Below are positions 44,361-54,216 of a stretch of DNA of 64,000 bases, in pieces (position 1 is the first letter of the stretch; each line of letters begins with the position of its first letter). The position numbers and the translations under genes were made by a program. The DNA lies in NCBI GenBank assembly GCA_965660815.1, contig CBFIBG010000089.1:1-64000 (forward strand), read 5' to 3'. Below the pieces are notes generated by a model. The model saw only the letters and a list, made by a program, of their open reading frames with translations. It was not told the origin of the DNA and made no database searches. The stretch comes from Glaciecola sp965660815. GTDB taxonomy: Bacteria > Pseudomonadota > Gammaproteobacteria > Enterobacterales > Alteromonadaceae.

Positions 44361-45056
44361 ATGACTACCTCAGTAAAAAAATCTGTTACCACTTTTCTAG
44401 GCACCTTCTTTGCTGCCTTCATTGCTATTGTAGCACTCACTGGATGCGTAATTCACGTAGGCTCAGGCAAAGCTAACGCGAGCATGGGCGACTACTCAGA
44501 CTACTCGGAAGTGAATAAATCCATTAGAGTTTCAGAAGGTCGAAATGTGGGTGATGTGAGTTCGGTAAACGGCTCTATCATGATTGAAGATAATGTTACT
44601 GCAGAGGAAGTGACTAGCGTAAATGGTCGACTGAGAGTGGGTGAAAACGTCACTGCAGAAGAATTATCTACGGTCAACGGAAAATTAGTCGCTGGAGAAG
44701 GGTTAAAAACAAAAGAAGATGTCAGCACTGTTAATGGTGGGATTGAACTTAACGAACGCAGTGTAGTTGGGGGCAATGTCTCCACTGTAAATGGTAATAT
44801 TGAATTAGAGGGCGTGACAGTTGAAAAAAACATCGAAACCGTCAATTCTTCAATCGTTCTTGGTTATGGTACGCACATTAAAGGTGATATTATTTACAAG
44901 GACAGTAATAAAAATCAAGGCGACTGGAATAGGAAAAATCCAAAGCTAACTATCGAAGACGGCGCACGAGTTGATGGTAAAATTATTATTGAGAGAGAAG
45001 TGGATTTTGATTTTGAAGATTCCAGTATGATGGATAAAGTGGTACGAGATTATTAA
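44361..45056 (+). CDS. Lipoprotein with tandem 'VNG' beta-strand repeats
   Basis: A 231-residue lipoprotein. The lipobox ALTGC places the acylated Cys at residue 29, and AAGGA precedes the ATG. The mature part has about seven short repeats with the core (S/T)VNG or TVNS followed by an I/L-x-(V/E) strand (SSVNGSIMIEDN, TSVNGRLRVGEN, STVNGKLVAGEG, STVNGGIELNE, STVNGNIELEG, ETVNSSIVLGY). This suggests a small right-handed beta-helix or polymer, similar to bactofilin or DUF4097-type proteins. Function is unknown. It sits alone between the prp operon and prpE, transcribed towards the terminator it shares with prpE. Confidence 0.8.
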   Translation: MTTSVKKSVTTFLGTFFAAFIAIVALTGCVIHVGSGKANASMGDYSDYSEVNKSIRVSEGRNVGDVSSVNGSIMIEDNVTAEEVTSVNGRLRVGENVTAEELSTVNGKLVAGEGLKTKEDVSTVNGGIELNERSVVGGNVSTVNGNIELEGVTVEKNIETVNSSIVLGYGTHIKGDIIYKDSNKNQGDWNRKNPKLTIEDGARVDGKIIIEREVDFDFEDSSMMDKVVRDY

Positions 45057-45075
45057 TTCATTTAAAAGTAAAAAT

Positions 45076-45100
45076 GGATCCCCAACGTAATTGGGGATCC
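45076..45100. terminator. Bidirectional terminator between lipoprotein and prpE
   Basis: GGATCCCCAA and TTGGGGATCC make a perfect ten-pair stem with a five-base loop (CGTAA). It lies 20 bp past the lipoprotein stop and 12 bp past the prpE stop on the other strand. Confidence 0.85.
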
Positions 45101-45111
45101 TAGCCTTGTTG

Positions 45112-47040
45112 TTATACTGCTTCTGGTTCTTTATCTTTCACCAAACCATTGTCTTGCATAATCGATTGAATTTCACTAACGCTTGCTGGATCATCGATGG
45201 TCGATGGAACAGTAACATCTTGATTTTCTGCAATTTGTCTTAACAATTTACGCAATATTTTTCCACTTCGCGTTTTCGGCAAACGAGGAACCACAATAGT
45301 TTGTCTAAGGCAGGCAACGGCGCCTATTTCTTTTCTTACCATGGCAACCAGTTGTTTTTGCAACTCTTCATCTGATATATCTACCCCATCTTTCAACAAG
45401 GTCAGTCCAACGGGAACCTGTCCTTTCAAGCTATCATGTATGCCAATTACACTGCATTCTGCCACAGCCGGATGGCTGGCAAGTACTTCTTCCATTTCTC
45501 CGGTAGACAGACGGTGACCCGCGACATTGATTACATCATCTGTTCTTCCCATGACAAACAAATACCCGTCTTCATCGATATAACCGCCGTCCCCAGAACA
45601 ATAATAACCCGGGTATTCAGTTAAATAGCCGTCATTGAAGCGGTCAAAGTCGCCCCAGATAGTGGCTAAACAGCTAGGAGGAAGAGGAAGTTTTAGTGCA
45701 ATGGCGCCTTGCGTGTTAGGTGGCAGTGGATTTCCTAAAGAATCTAGTATTTGAATGTTAAATCCTGGAACTGGCACTGTGGACGACCCTGGCTTAATCG
45801 GCAAAGTTTCAACACCTGTCAAATTCGCGGCAATTGCCCAACCTGTTTCCGTTTGCCACCAATGGTCAATCACAGGTTTGCCGGTTTTTTCAGTTGTCCA
45901 TTGATAGGTGGGAGGATCTAGCCGCTCACCGGCCATAAATACAGTGTTGAGGCAATCTAGATTGTAATTAGCCATCAATTCTGCTTCAGGATCTTCTTTC
46001 CTAATGGCTCTAAAGGCAGTTGGCGCTGCAAACACAGCTTTAACGCTGTATTCCTCAATTACGCGCCAAAACGCACCTGCATCTGGTGTTCTAACCGGTT
46101 TTCCTTCATACACTACGGTTGTGCAACCATGTAACAAAGGTGCATAGACAATATAAGAGTGACCGACAACCCAGCCAACATCTGAAGCAGCCCAAAAAAC
46201 ATCGCCCGGCTCCATGTTATATACTGCAGACATTGAATATTTCAAAGCAACAGCATGACCACCGTTATCACGAACAACGCCTTTTGGCTTGCCCGTTGTA
46301 CCAGAGGTGTATAGCACGTAAAGTGGATCATCTCCGCGAACGGCCACACAGTCAGCTTTTGGCGCTGAGGCCACCCGACTCTCCCAATCGATGTCTCTTG
46401 GTGCTTGCATATGTGCCGTCGCTTGAGGACGCTGTAATAGTATGACGTGGTCTGGTTTGTGCTCAGCTATTTCGATTGCTTCGTCAACCATAGGCTTGTA
46501 TTCAATAACTCGATTAATCTCGATACCGCAGGATGCCGTTATAAGAACTTTTGGCTTAGCGTCATCAATTCTCACCGCAAGCTCATTTGCAGAAAATCCA
46601 CCAAACACAACAGAGTGAATTGCCCCAAGCCTGGCGGTGGCAAGCATAGCGACAACCGCTTCAGCGATCATTGGCATGTATACAACTACGCGATCACCTT
46701 TGGTCACGCCATTTTGTTGAAGTAAACCTGCGAATTGAGACACTTTGTCCAAAAGCTGCGAATAGCTTATGGTGGTTTTAGTATTACTTACCGGCGAATC
46801 GTAAATAATTGCGGCTTGCTCACCTCTTCCATTCTTTACATGATAATCTACTGCCATGTAACAAGTATTAAGTTCTCCGTCAGCAAACCAACGCTGCATG
46901 CCATTACTATCTTCTGAAAGTATTTGCTGTGGCTGTTTAAACCATTCAAGAGACTTAGCTTGCTTTGCCCAGAACTCTTCTGGTTTGTCAATGGATGCTT
47001 GATACTCTTCGGCATATTTGCCAGTGCTGTGATTTGTCAC
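45112..47040 (-). CDS. prpE: Propionate-CoA ligase
   Basis: A ~642-residue acyl-CoA synthetase that activates propionate to propionyl-CoA through propionyl-AMP. ANL-family motifs: VLYTSGTTGKPKGVV, WWQTETGW, YCSGDGGYIDEDGYLFVMGRTDDVINVAGHR split over A5-A8, and the catalytic Lys in PKTRSGKILRKLLRQI. The start is uncertain: in-frame TTG (47079), GTG (47052) and GTG (47040) are available; the last has a GAGAG-type site before it and gives the expected N-terminus (TNHSTGKYAEEYQ). It provides the substrate of PrpC but is a separate transcript. Confidence 0.93.
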   Translation of the reverse strand: MTNHSTGKYAEEYQASIDKPEEFWAKQAKSLEWFKQPQQILSEDSNGMQRWFADGELNTCYMAVDYHVKNGRGEQAAIIYDSPVSNTKTTISYSQLLDKVSQFAGLLQQNGVTKGDRVVVYMPMIAEAVVAMLATARLGAIHSVVFGGFSANELAVRIDDAKPKVLITASCGIEINRVIEYKPMVDEAIEIAEHKPDHVILLQRPQATAHMQAPRDIDWESRVASAPKADCVAVRGDDPLYVLYTSGTTGKPKGVVRDNGGHAVALKYSMSAVYNMEPGDVFWAASDVGWVVGHSYIVYAPLLHGCTTVVYEGKPVRTPDAGAFWRVIEEYSVKAVFAAPTAFRAIRKEDPEAELMANYNLDCLNTVFMAGERLDPPTYQWTTEKTGKPVIDHWWQTETGWAIAANLTGVETLPIKPGSSTVPVPGFNIQILDSLGNPLPPNTQGAIALKLPLPPSCLATIWGDFDRFNDGYLTEYPGYYCSGDGGYIDEDGYLFVMGRTDDVINVAGHRLSTGEMEEVLASHPAVAECSVIGIHDSLKGQVPVGLTLLKDGVDISDEELQKQLVAMVRKEIGAVACLRQTIVVPRLPKTRSGKILRKLLRQIAENQDVTVPSTIDDPASVSEIQSIMQDNGLVKDKEPEAV

Positions 47041-47082
47041 TTTTACTCTCACTTTGTCGTTTAAATGTACCCACCACAAACT

Positions 47083-47110
47083 CAGCCAGAAGTAAATTCT
47101 ATTCTGGCTG
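47083..47110. promoter_or_regulatory. Perfect 9-bp inverted repeat in the prpE leader
   Basis: CAGCCAGAA and TTCTGGCTG are exact complements separated by 10 bases. They lie 43-70 bp before the chosen prpE start, within the expected leader or promoter. They may be a protein-binding site or an RNA hairpin. Further upstream, TTGTTAACAA (47219-47228) resembles the prp operator core with a changed centre. Confidence 0.5.
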
Positions 47111-47322
47111 GCGGTGAACCGAGTCTATCTTGTTATTTAAAGATTAGTGTAGAGTTGTGAATAAGTTGTATTAGACTTATGGCTTAAAAGTTATAGTATG
47201 TGATCTAAGTCAATAAATTTGTTAACAATTAATTCACCTCAAGCGTAGATTGCTGTATCAGGTTGTGGTGCCGAGACAATACTGACTCAACCAAAGCCCA
47301 TTGATATACCCTAAAGGTTCCA

Positions 47323-50300
47323 TTACTCAGAAAGTAGCTTAATACCTGAAAAGCGTTGAGATAACTTTGTCTCTCTCCTTGAGAAGCATAAAATAAGTAA
47401 ACTTAAAAGATATAGGCAAGACAAAGAACCGCCGCCTCCATCGCTGCTGTCCCCGCTTCCTGAGTTTTCGCTGTTAGAAGCAAGTACGGTAATAGTAGTG
47501 CTTGTGGTTACTTCTTTTTGGCCGTCAAAAACAGACAGCGTAAGACCTATAGCTTGGCTAGAACTCACAGAAGGCGCCGTAAATGATACAGACAAGCTGC
47601 TAGCATTTTGCAATTGAACTGCAGGGCCTTGAGTTTGACGCCACAAGTATGTCAACGTATCACCGTCTTTATCTACCGCGGTTGCGTTTATTACAATCTG
47701 TTCATTCGCGATTATTTGGCTAGCATGTTGATTGATTAATATGTCTGGAACATTGTTTGCGTTGCGAATGCTCACAGTAACGGTCGTTGAAGAAGTGTCC
47801 CTGCCGTCGAACACTTCCAATTTGAACGTTAGAGTTTCATTTTGACTCACTTGAGGCGCAATAAATGACAACAGTGGTGTGGTATTTTCACTGATTTCTA
47901 TCGGCAAACCAGAAAGTTGCTCCCACTTATACACTAAACTATCGTTTTGCAGGTCTCTCGTCATAGATGCGTCAACCCTTACTTCATCCCCCTCAATTAC
48001 TGTTGTTTGTCGGGCAACGTTTATTGAAGGCGAAGTATTTGGCTGTTGTACCGCTAGTACTCCGGGATCTTTCACTTGGGAATTAACTAATCCATCACTG
48101 TCATTTGGCCCTCCATCTTGAATGACCAACAATATGCATTGATCAGATGGATTTAAACCATTCGCATATACCGTCGATGTATGGTTCGGGCAATTGCCAT
48201 CTGCATCAAAAGGGGCGGATTTTATAAGATTGTGTGCATTTTCCACGAATGTTGTCCATCCTTGGCTCGGACTGAATTTTCTGTAAACCGCATTTTCTGG
48301 AATGACAGTTCCAGTATTTAGAGGGATGACTACGGGAACGCTTTGACCCGCAAATTCAAGGTTAGTGACGTTAAAATTCTGAATTTCTTGGATATGTTCA
48401 TAGTGAATATCGTTTGCAAGACTGGTCGATGAACCCTCCGTTGAACCAAAATTCGCGATGTCTAATTGTGACACTCTAGCATTTGTCGCGCTTCCATTAG
48501 ATGACATTCGTGCAATATCACCAACCTGTAAAATTAAACCAGCTGATGTCGTAATTGCCTGGCGACTGGCGCCTGTAGGCAACATAGATGAGTTGCTCTC
48601 ATCGTCTAGATAGTCTGGAATACCGTCTGAATCCAAATCATTCACACCTTCCAAGTTATCCGCCAATCCATCTAAATCACTATCTAGATTGTTCGCAAAA
48701 TTGGGCGCATCTAACGCAATAGTGAAGGGATATTCTAGTGTAATAGTGTGCTGTTCTATTGTCCCAATTTCAGATATCTTTGCTTGCGCAATGTAATTTC
48801 CTGGAGTAACGGTTAATGGGTCAAACTCAAACGTATTGCCACTATCATCAAGCATTTTATCTTTAATTACTGATTCACCTGGCACATTTCCTGTTTTGGT
48901 CACTTGCCAAATGACAGAGTGGCGGTCGTCCACATTAATGTCGTTCATATTTACGTGAATAGTCGCTAGCCCTAAGTTTTGATAAGCGATAGTGACAGGA
49001 GTATTTTGTTGAACCATCGACAAACTTGCAGAAGGCGCAAAATTCTCGTTAGTAATATCAAGAACAACTTGTGAGAACTCATCTATTATGGCGTTTTCAG
49101 GATTGCCAAACGCAACTACTACTTGCTGCCCTGCGCTACTAGTAGGCGAAAGCGTTAAAGATAGCGTCGTTGTTTGGCCTTCTTCAATGGATAATGTCCC
49201 ATTTAGTGAATCAATCACTGGGCCTGCAACGCTATAATCGATGGTCACAGGATAGATAGCAGGTTTGCCCGACAGTGCAATGGGAATATCAACCCTTCTT
49301 CCGGGGCTTGCAAAACCAGAATCTTTGCCGGTGAGCTTGGGCAGTATATTGAGTTGAATTTCACTTACGCTTGTATTACCCGAACTGTCCGTCGCTTGTA
49401 CCAATACCGACTGGTGCCCAGATTTTAATTTAGATTCGGTAATTATCGACGCAGCGATCTCTCCATCTACAATATCTGTCGCGAATATTTCCAGGTCGTT
49501 AGACACGTCAGTAAAGATTCCTCTTGCCGAAATATCCAATATCCCAGAAAAATCAAATTGTGGTGATAGAGTGTCCACAACTTCAACAATTTGTATAGCT
49601 TGGGTTTGATTACCCGCAAAATCTATCGCCGTCCAAGTGATCTGGTTAGTTCCTAGGGGCAGCGGGGCGTTGTAACTATTACTTAAAGACGCTGGGTTAA
49701 GATTGTTATCTCTAACGATGGGGTCGGTTAATACCACCTCTGTCAATGGCGCTGTAGCTTCTACAGTGATATCTATTAAACCCTCGATTTGAGGAGCTTG
49801 ATCATCTCCAATGGTCGCATTCAATGGCGCGATGTCTTCTTCATCTACTATTCCATCATTGTCATCGTCATTATCTGCATTGTTGCCTATACCATCTTGA
49901 TCCGTATCTTCAGATTCGCTCGGAGTGAATGGGAACGCGTCAACGTCGTCAAAAACGCCATCATTGTCGTCATCGTCATCTGCATTATTCCCTATTCCAT
50001 CTTTGTCAAAATCCTGTGTCTCACTTGGATCAAATGGGAAAGCATCTTGCTCATCTAGCGTACCATCATCATCATCATCACTATCACGATTGTCACCAAT
50101 CCCATCTAGGTCATTATCAGCCCATTCAGTTGGGTCAAACGGAAATAGATCTATCTCATCAGTCACCGTATCGTTATCGTCATCGGGGTCGGAATTATCA
50201 CCTATTCCATCGAAGTCATTGTCTGCACTCTCAGTTGGGTCGAATGGGAAAGCATCATCGAGGTCAAGAACCATATCATTGTCATCATCAGGATCTTGAT

Positions 50301-52467
50301 TGTTTCCAAATCCATCTAAATCGTTATCTGCATACTCTCTTGGATTTAAAGGAAACAGATCCAATTCGTCAATGACACGGTCGTTGTCGTCATCTGTATC
50401 AGTATTATTACCCATTCCATCCGAGTCTGTGTCTGTATCTTCTAAAGGGTCGAGGGGAAACGCATCGTCAAGGTCGGTCGTTCCATCATTATCATCGTCA
50501 AGATCAGCATTGTTGCCGATTGTATCGCCGTCAGTATCAAGGGTTTCTAACGGATCGTTTTCAAACGCGTCAAATTCGTCTACCACGCCATCATTGTCGT
50601 TATCTGGGTCGGCATTGTTACCAATACCGTCATTGTCTGTGTCAAACCATTCAGTAACGGCAAATGGGAAAGCGTCAACAACGTCTAATACACCATCGTT
50701 ATCGTCGTCAGGATCGGCATTGTTACCTATAGAATCGTTGTCAAAATCAGCAATTTCATCGGCATTGAGTGGGAAACGATCAAATTCGTCATCCAATCCA
50801 TCGTTATCATCATCAGGATCGGCATTATTGCCAATTCCGTCTAAATCTGTATCTCGTGTTTCCAGTGGATTGAACGGAAAGGCGTCATCCTCATCAACGA
50901 CTCCGTCATTGTCATCATCAGGATCGGCATTGTTACCAATCCCGTCTTGATCATTATCCAAGAAGTCACCCGGATCTAGTGGAAAGAGATCGTCCTCATC
51001 TAAAATACCGTCATTGTCGTCATCGTCGTCAGCTTGATTGCCGATGCCATCTTGATCAGTATCTGTGTTTTCTTCAGGATCCCTAGGAAAGGCATCGTTC
51101 GTATCTGGAGTGCCGTCGTTATCGTCATCTGTATCGGCATTATTACCAATGCCATCGCCATCGCTATCTATGGTTTCACTAGGGTCGTATGGAAAAGCGT
51201 CGTTGTCATCGGTTCCACCGTCGTTGTCATCATCATTATCAGCGTTGTCGCCTATACCGTCACCATCAAAATCCCTAGACTCTGCGGGATCAAAAGGAAA
51301 AGCGTCTTGAGAATCTAGTACACCATCGTTATCGTCATCTAAATCACTATTATTTCCTAACCCATCGTTGTCGTTGTCCCCGCTTTCCTCTGGGTCAAAT
51401 GGGAAAGCGTCTTGGGCATCGTCGACACCGTCGTTATCATCATCAGTGTCCGCAAAATCTCCAATACCATCGGAATCGAAATCGGTAGACTCAGTAGGAT
51501 CCAGAGGGAATAAATCATCTCTGTCTAACACATTATCGTTGTCATCATCTGTGTCTTGTTCATTGGGTATGCCATCTGCATCAGTGTCAACAATTGGAAA
51601 TTCAATGTAGTTGTTAAGCCAGTTTGCTTCGTAGATTGAGTTACTCGGATGCACCAGTACACTGTAACCATACAAATTAGCAAAAACTGACGAAGTAGCT
51701 ACATTTGCCACGAAACTTAAGTCATTGTTCAATGCGGTGACAGTGCATTTGACGTAATCGGTAAATGCCTCACAACTTTGAGCCAAACTGATTGCATTCG
51801 TAAATTCGATACTGGCTATCGATGTGCCATCGTCTGGAACAACATAAACTTCATAGGTTTCAGCATCTGCCAGTCTTATGTCAAACGAGCTGATTTGCGA
51901 GGTTCCTGACTCAGTAACCGCAGGGCTGGCGACTAACGAGGCATCATATCCAAACTCATTGATGTTGTGCTTAACAGATATAAAAGGGTTGATTCGATTT
52001 ACAATTAATCCCGTGAGATTGGAATAAGTAAGACTTTGATTATTCTCACTATCCGTTGCAACAAGGCCACTTACAAACCAAGTACCTCCTGTATCATCGC
52101 TGTCCACCGTAGTGGTGAATCTTGCCTTTTGAAGACCGTTTGTCAGCTCCCAATCGGTCACCTGCGACAACGGCAGTTGTTCACCAGTGTTTAGATTTTC
52201 AAGAAACAAAGGGGCAGTAGTAATATTGCCCTCTTCCTCAAAAGCAACTTCAACGGTGAGTGCTTGTGGCGTCTGAGTTTGTAATATGCCGTCAGGGGTA
52301 AACACAAACTCACGAAGTACAGGTGGCTGGCTATCAACTGTTGGTTGCTGAGCATGAAGTTGACTGGTCAATATGGATGCTGAAAAAAGCGACAAATAAG
52401 CACCATACACTGATAATTGTTTTCCAAGGTTTCTATTATTTTTGTCTAGCGGTTTATTGTTAAACAT
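47323..52467 (-). CDS. Large thrombospondin type 3 repeat surface protein with GlyGly-CTERM tail
   Basis: A ~1714-residue exported protein. An extended signal peptide (hydrophobic YGAYLSLFSASILTSQLHAQ) leads into beta-sandwich-like domains. Seventeen 35-residue, Asp-rich calcium-binding repeats of the thrombospondin type 3 kind follow (core D-x-D-x-DGIGNNAD-x-DDDNDG, then DAFP). After them come an HYR-like domain (VEATAPLTEVVLTDPIV... WTAIDFAGNQTQ), further beta domains, two PKD/REJ-like domains (YKWEQLSG, YLWRQTQG), and a Gly/Ser linker. The end GGGGSLSCLYLLSLLILCFSRR fits a GlyGly-CTERM signal, cut by rhombosortase and exported by type II secretion. The ATG at 52467 is preferred over a TTG at 52494. 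Likely a Ca-stabilised adhesin or matrix protein. Confidence 0.88.
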   Translation of the reverse strand: MFNNKPLDKNNRNLGKQLSVYGAYLSLFSASILTSQLHAQQPTVDSQPPVLREFVFTPDGILQTQTPQALTVEVAFEEEGNITTAPLFLENLNTGEQLPLSQVTDWELTNGLQKARFTTTVDSDDTGGTWFVSGLVATDSENNQSLTYSNLTGLIVNRINPFISVKHNINEFGYDASLVASPAVTESGTSQISSFDIRLADAETYEVYVVPDDGTSIASIEFTNAISLAQSCEAFTDYVKCTVTALNNDLSFVANVATSSVFANLYGYSVLVHPSNSIYEANWLNNYIEFPIVDTDADGIPNEQDTDDDNDNVLDRDDLFPLDPTESTDFDSDGIGDFADTDDDNDGVDDAQDAFPFDPEESGDNDNDGLGNNSDLDDDNDGVLDSQDAFPFDPAESRDFDGDGIGDNADNDDDNDGGTDDNDAFPYDPSETIDSDGDGIGNNADTDDDNDGTPDTNDAFPRDPEENTDTDQDGIGNQADDDDDNDGILDEDDLFPLDPGDFLDNDQDGIGNNADPDDDNDGVVDEDDAFPFNPLETRDTDLDGIGNNADPDDDNDGLDDEFDRFPLNADEIADFDNDSIGNNADPDDDNDGVLDVVDAFPFAVTEWFDTDNDGIGNNADPDNDNDGVVDEFDAFENDPLETLDTDGDTIGNNADLDDDNDGTTDLDDAFPLDPLEDTDTDSDGMGNNTDTDDDNDRVIDELDLFPLNPREYADNDLDGFGNNQDPDDDNDMVLDLDDAFPFDPTESADNDFDGIGDNSDPDDDNDTVTDEIDLFPFDPTEWADNDLDGIGDNRDSDDDDDGTLDEQDAFPFDPSETQDFDKDGIGNNADDDDDNDGVFDDVDAFPFTPSESEDTDQDGIGNNADNDDDNDGIVDEEDIAPLNATIGDDQAPQIEGLIDITVEATAPLTEVVLTDPIVRDNNLNPASLSNSYNAPLPLGTNQITWTAIDFAGNQTQAIQIVEVVDTLSPQFDFSGILDISARGIFTDVSNDLEIFATDIVDGEIAASIITESKLKSGHQSVLVQATDSSGNTSVSEIQLNILPKLTGKDSGFASPGRRVDIPIALSGKPAIYPVTIDYSVAGPVIDSLNGTLSIEEGQTTTLSLTLSPTSSAGQQVVVAFGNPENAIIDEFSQVVLDITNENFAPSASLSMVQQNTPVTIAYQNLGLATIHVNMNDINVDDRHSVIWQVTKTGNVPGESVIKDKMLDDSGNTFEFDPLTVTPGNYIAQAKISEIGTIEQHTITLEYPFTIALDAPNFANNLDSDLDGLADNLEGVNDLDSDGIPDYLDDESNSSMLPTGASRQAITTSAGLILQVGDIARMSSNGSATNARVSQLDIANFGSTEGSSTSLANDIHYEHIQEIQNFNVTNLEFAGQSVPVVIPLNTGTVIPENAVYRKFSPSQGWTTFVENAHNLIKSAPFDADGNCPNHTSTVYANGLNPSDQCILLVIQDGGPNDSDGLVNSQVKDPGVLAVQQPNTSPSINVARQTTVIEGDEVRVDASMTRDLQNDSLVYKWEQLSGLPIEISENTTPLLSFIAPQVSQNETLTFKLEVFDGRDTSSTTVTVSIRNANNVPDILINQHASQIIANEQIVINATAVDKDGDTLTYLWRQTQGPAVQLQNASSLSVSFTAPSVSSSQAIGLTLSVFDGQKEVTTSTTITVLASNSENSGSGDSSDGGGGSLSCLYLLSLLILCFSRRETKLSQRFSGIKLLSE
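49804..51588 (-). repeat. Seventeen in-frame 105-bp repeats coding for TSP3 units
   Basis: The array is exactly 1785 bp (17 x 105). Every unit is 35 codons without a single indel; bases vary more than the protein core, so the units are old. On the plus strand it gives long Ser-rich or His-rich open frames that are artefacts. Confidence 0.92.
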
Positions 52468-53190
52468 TTTTAGATTTCTTAAACCCGTACTCAAAGTTAA
52501 TCCCTATATTCACAACGAGCTTTTGCGAGATTAATCGTTACCCATATCACGGAAACAACAACCTAAAACGACTGCACTTCTCATTAAAATGGGTTTACAT
52601 TCAAATAGCTCAAAATTGGTATGCTTTTGTTATCGGGCTGGTACAAAAAAGCCTGAGTAATTTATACAAAGGAGTGGCATAAAATCATTGAGTTTTTGTT
52701 GATAGTAAAAGCTAACTATCACTTTTTTGATTGATTTATAGAAGCTTTTGAGAAGTATCTTTTGTTATAGGTTTTAAACAGTAGTTATGCAGATTGATAC
52801 GGGAATACTCTTAGCGATTTAAAGTTTGTTTAAAATTTTGAAAGTCATTTTATCTGAATGATTGAACCTAACTCCTGCAAATCCTCAATAAGAGCACTAC
52901 AAAGAACTCACCCAGCAAGCACTTACTATCTCTTTATTGAATTAAATATAATATGCTCAAAGCTAAAAAAGTTATTTTATTTAGGTTGTGTAAACTTGAG
53001 ATTGATTCGTTATTTACGCAATTGAGTCTTCGTAAGGGAAATGAATCTTTACGTCAATTAAAACGCCAATCGGCCCAATTCTCACAATTGCTTTTGATAG
53101 CTAATTTGAATTTCCAAAGAATTGAGCCTTGCTTAAAATTTTTGATTGTGGCTATCGTATTATTCACATAAAAGTAAGTACCAATTTACC
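52468..53190. other. Intergenic region between TSP3 gene and coiled-coil gene
   Basis: About 720 AT-rich bases. No RNA gene or convincing protein gene is seen. A 72-codon plus frame at 52953-53171 has no good ribosome site and no motif. The TSP3 promoter should be near 52480-52620. Confidence 0.4.
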
Positions 53191-54159
53191 TCAAAAATCA
53201 TATATTTCAGCATTCGAAACTAACTTTGTTGGTTTTATTTTATCTTGGGAGCAGTCGATAACATCTCTCATTTTAAAGACGTAAATTCTATCTTTGTTGC
53301 TTCTGCTTACGTCAGAATCAAATTTCGGCAAAACGAAACTGATATGCTCATTGCTTGGAATGCTCCTTAAAGCCCCTGCAAATCGACATAAATTGTCAGA
53401 CACCAAGGCTTCAAAAGAACTTAAAAATTCTAGTTTTAATTGCTTGGCTTCAGCTATTTTCTCCTCGTGCTTTAATTTATATTGTTTTGCTAATTTTTCG
53501 GCTTCTTCTTTAAGCTTCTCTCTTTTTATATTATTTTCTTTTGTCTGTTCCTCAAGTGCCTGTATTCGCTTTTCGATTTCTTTTTTACGCTTTTCCTCGG
53601 CTTGTTCTAATTCAAACCTCAAGGCTTCTGTCTCTCTTTCAACTGAACGTAAATCTCTTGCTAGACCTCTTGCTTTAAGCCGCGTCTCCCTAAAGGAGTC
53701 TGATTCTTTATCAAACATTTTAACTACTTCATCTACCCTATCTTCAATGATAACTTCCACATCTGGTGCATCGGCCACCCCAGAGTCGAGCCACTCACGG
53801 CGCTTAAAAAATAGTCTTGGTGGCTCCGGCGGTACAGGCACATTAATGCCCGATGGAAAGTTCAATACTGAATATCCACCAAAGCGCTGATTTGTATTAA
53901 CACTCAACACAACTCCTTGACCTGACAAATATTGGCTTTCAATGCCAGTAAATTTGATGTTTCCATCTCTTTGCTCTTGTTTTAATACAGTGGTAAGTAG
54001 GTTACTCAATATTTCCAACTCTTTATCAACTTCCACATAGTTTGGGCTAGCAGTGACGTGGCCAGTTAACATCGCCATAATTAGTCCGATAGCAAAAGTG
54101 GTCTTATTAAGCCACTGTGGCGGCATAATAGTGGCTGTGTTATGCATTGTATTTTTCAT
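53191..54159 (-). CDS. Exported coiled-coil protein, third gene of sigma-factor operon
   Basis: A 322-residue protein. After a signal-like N-terminus (hydrophobic FAIGLIMAMLTGHVTA at about 22-37) the mature protein starts SPNYVEVDKELEIL. Next come a short beta-like region (FTGIESQYLSGQGVVLSVNTN), a Pro-rich stretch (PVPPEPPRLF), a long charged coiled coil (about 160-240, RSVERETEALRFELEQAEEKRKKEIEKR region), and a C-terminal globular part (FVLPKFDSDVSRSNKDRIYVF). No enzyme motif is seen. AGGTAGG precedes the ATG. It follows the anti-sigma gene by 57 bp and probably shares its transcript. The context suggests an envelope-stress or surface-assembly role, by inference only. Confidence 0.75.
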   Translation of the reverse strand: MKNTMHNTATIMPPQWLNKTTFAIGLIMAMLTGHVTASPNYVEVDKELEILSNLLTTVLKQEQRDGNIKFTGIESQYLSGQGVVLSVNTNQRFGGYSVLNFPSGINVPVPPEPPRLFFKRREWLDSGVADAPDVEVIIEDRVDEVVKMFDKESDSFRETRLKARGLARDLRSVERETEALRFELEQAEEKRKKEIEKRIQALEEQTKENNIKREKLKEEAEKLAKQYKLKHEEKIAEAKQLKLEFLSSFEALVSDNLCRFAGALRSIPSNEHISFVLPKFDSDVSRSNKDRIYVFKMRDVIDCSQDKIKPTKLVSNAEIYDF

Positions 54160-54216
54160 TTGAACCTACCTTGTACTTCAAGTACTGATTTAGTTAATAA
54201 TTAAGCTTTAATTTGT

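Noticed and set aside
49925..50950. Long plus-strand open frames rich in Ser or His (124, 148 and 216 codons)
   Set aside because: They are the complement of the Asp-rich TSP3 repeats on the minus strand; the repeat structure alone keeps the frames open.
52953..53171. 72-codon plus-strand frame near the coiled-coil gene
   Set aside because: No ribosome site or recognisable family; AT-rich chance frame is the simpler reading.
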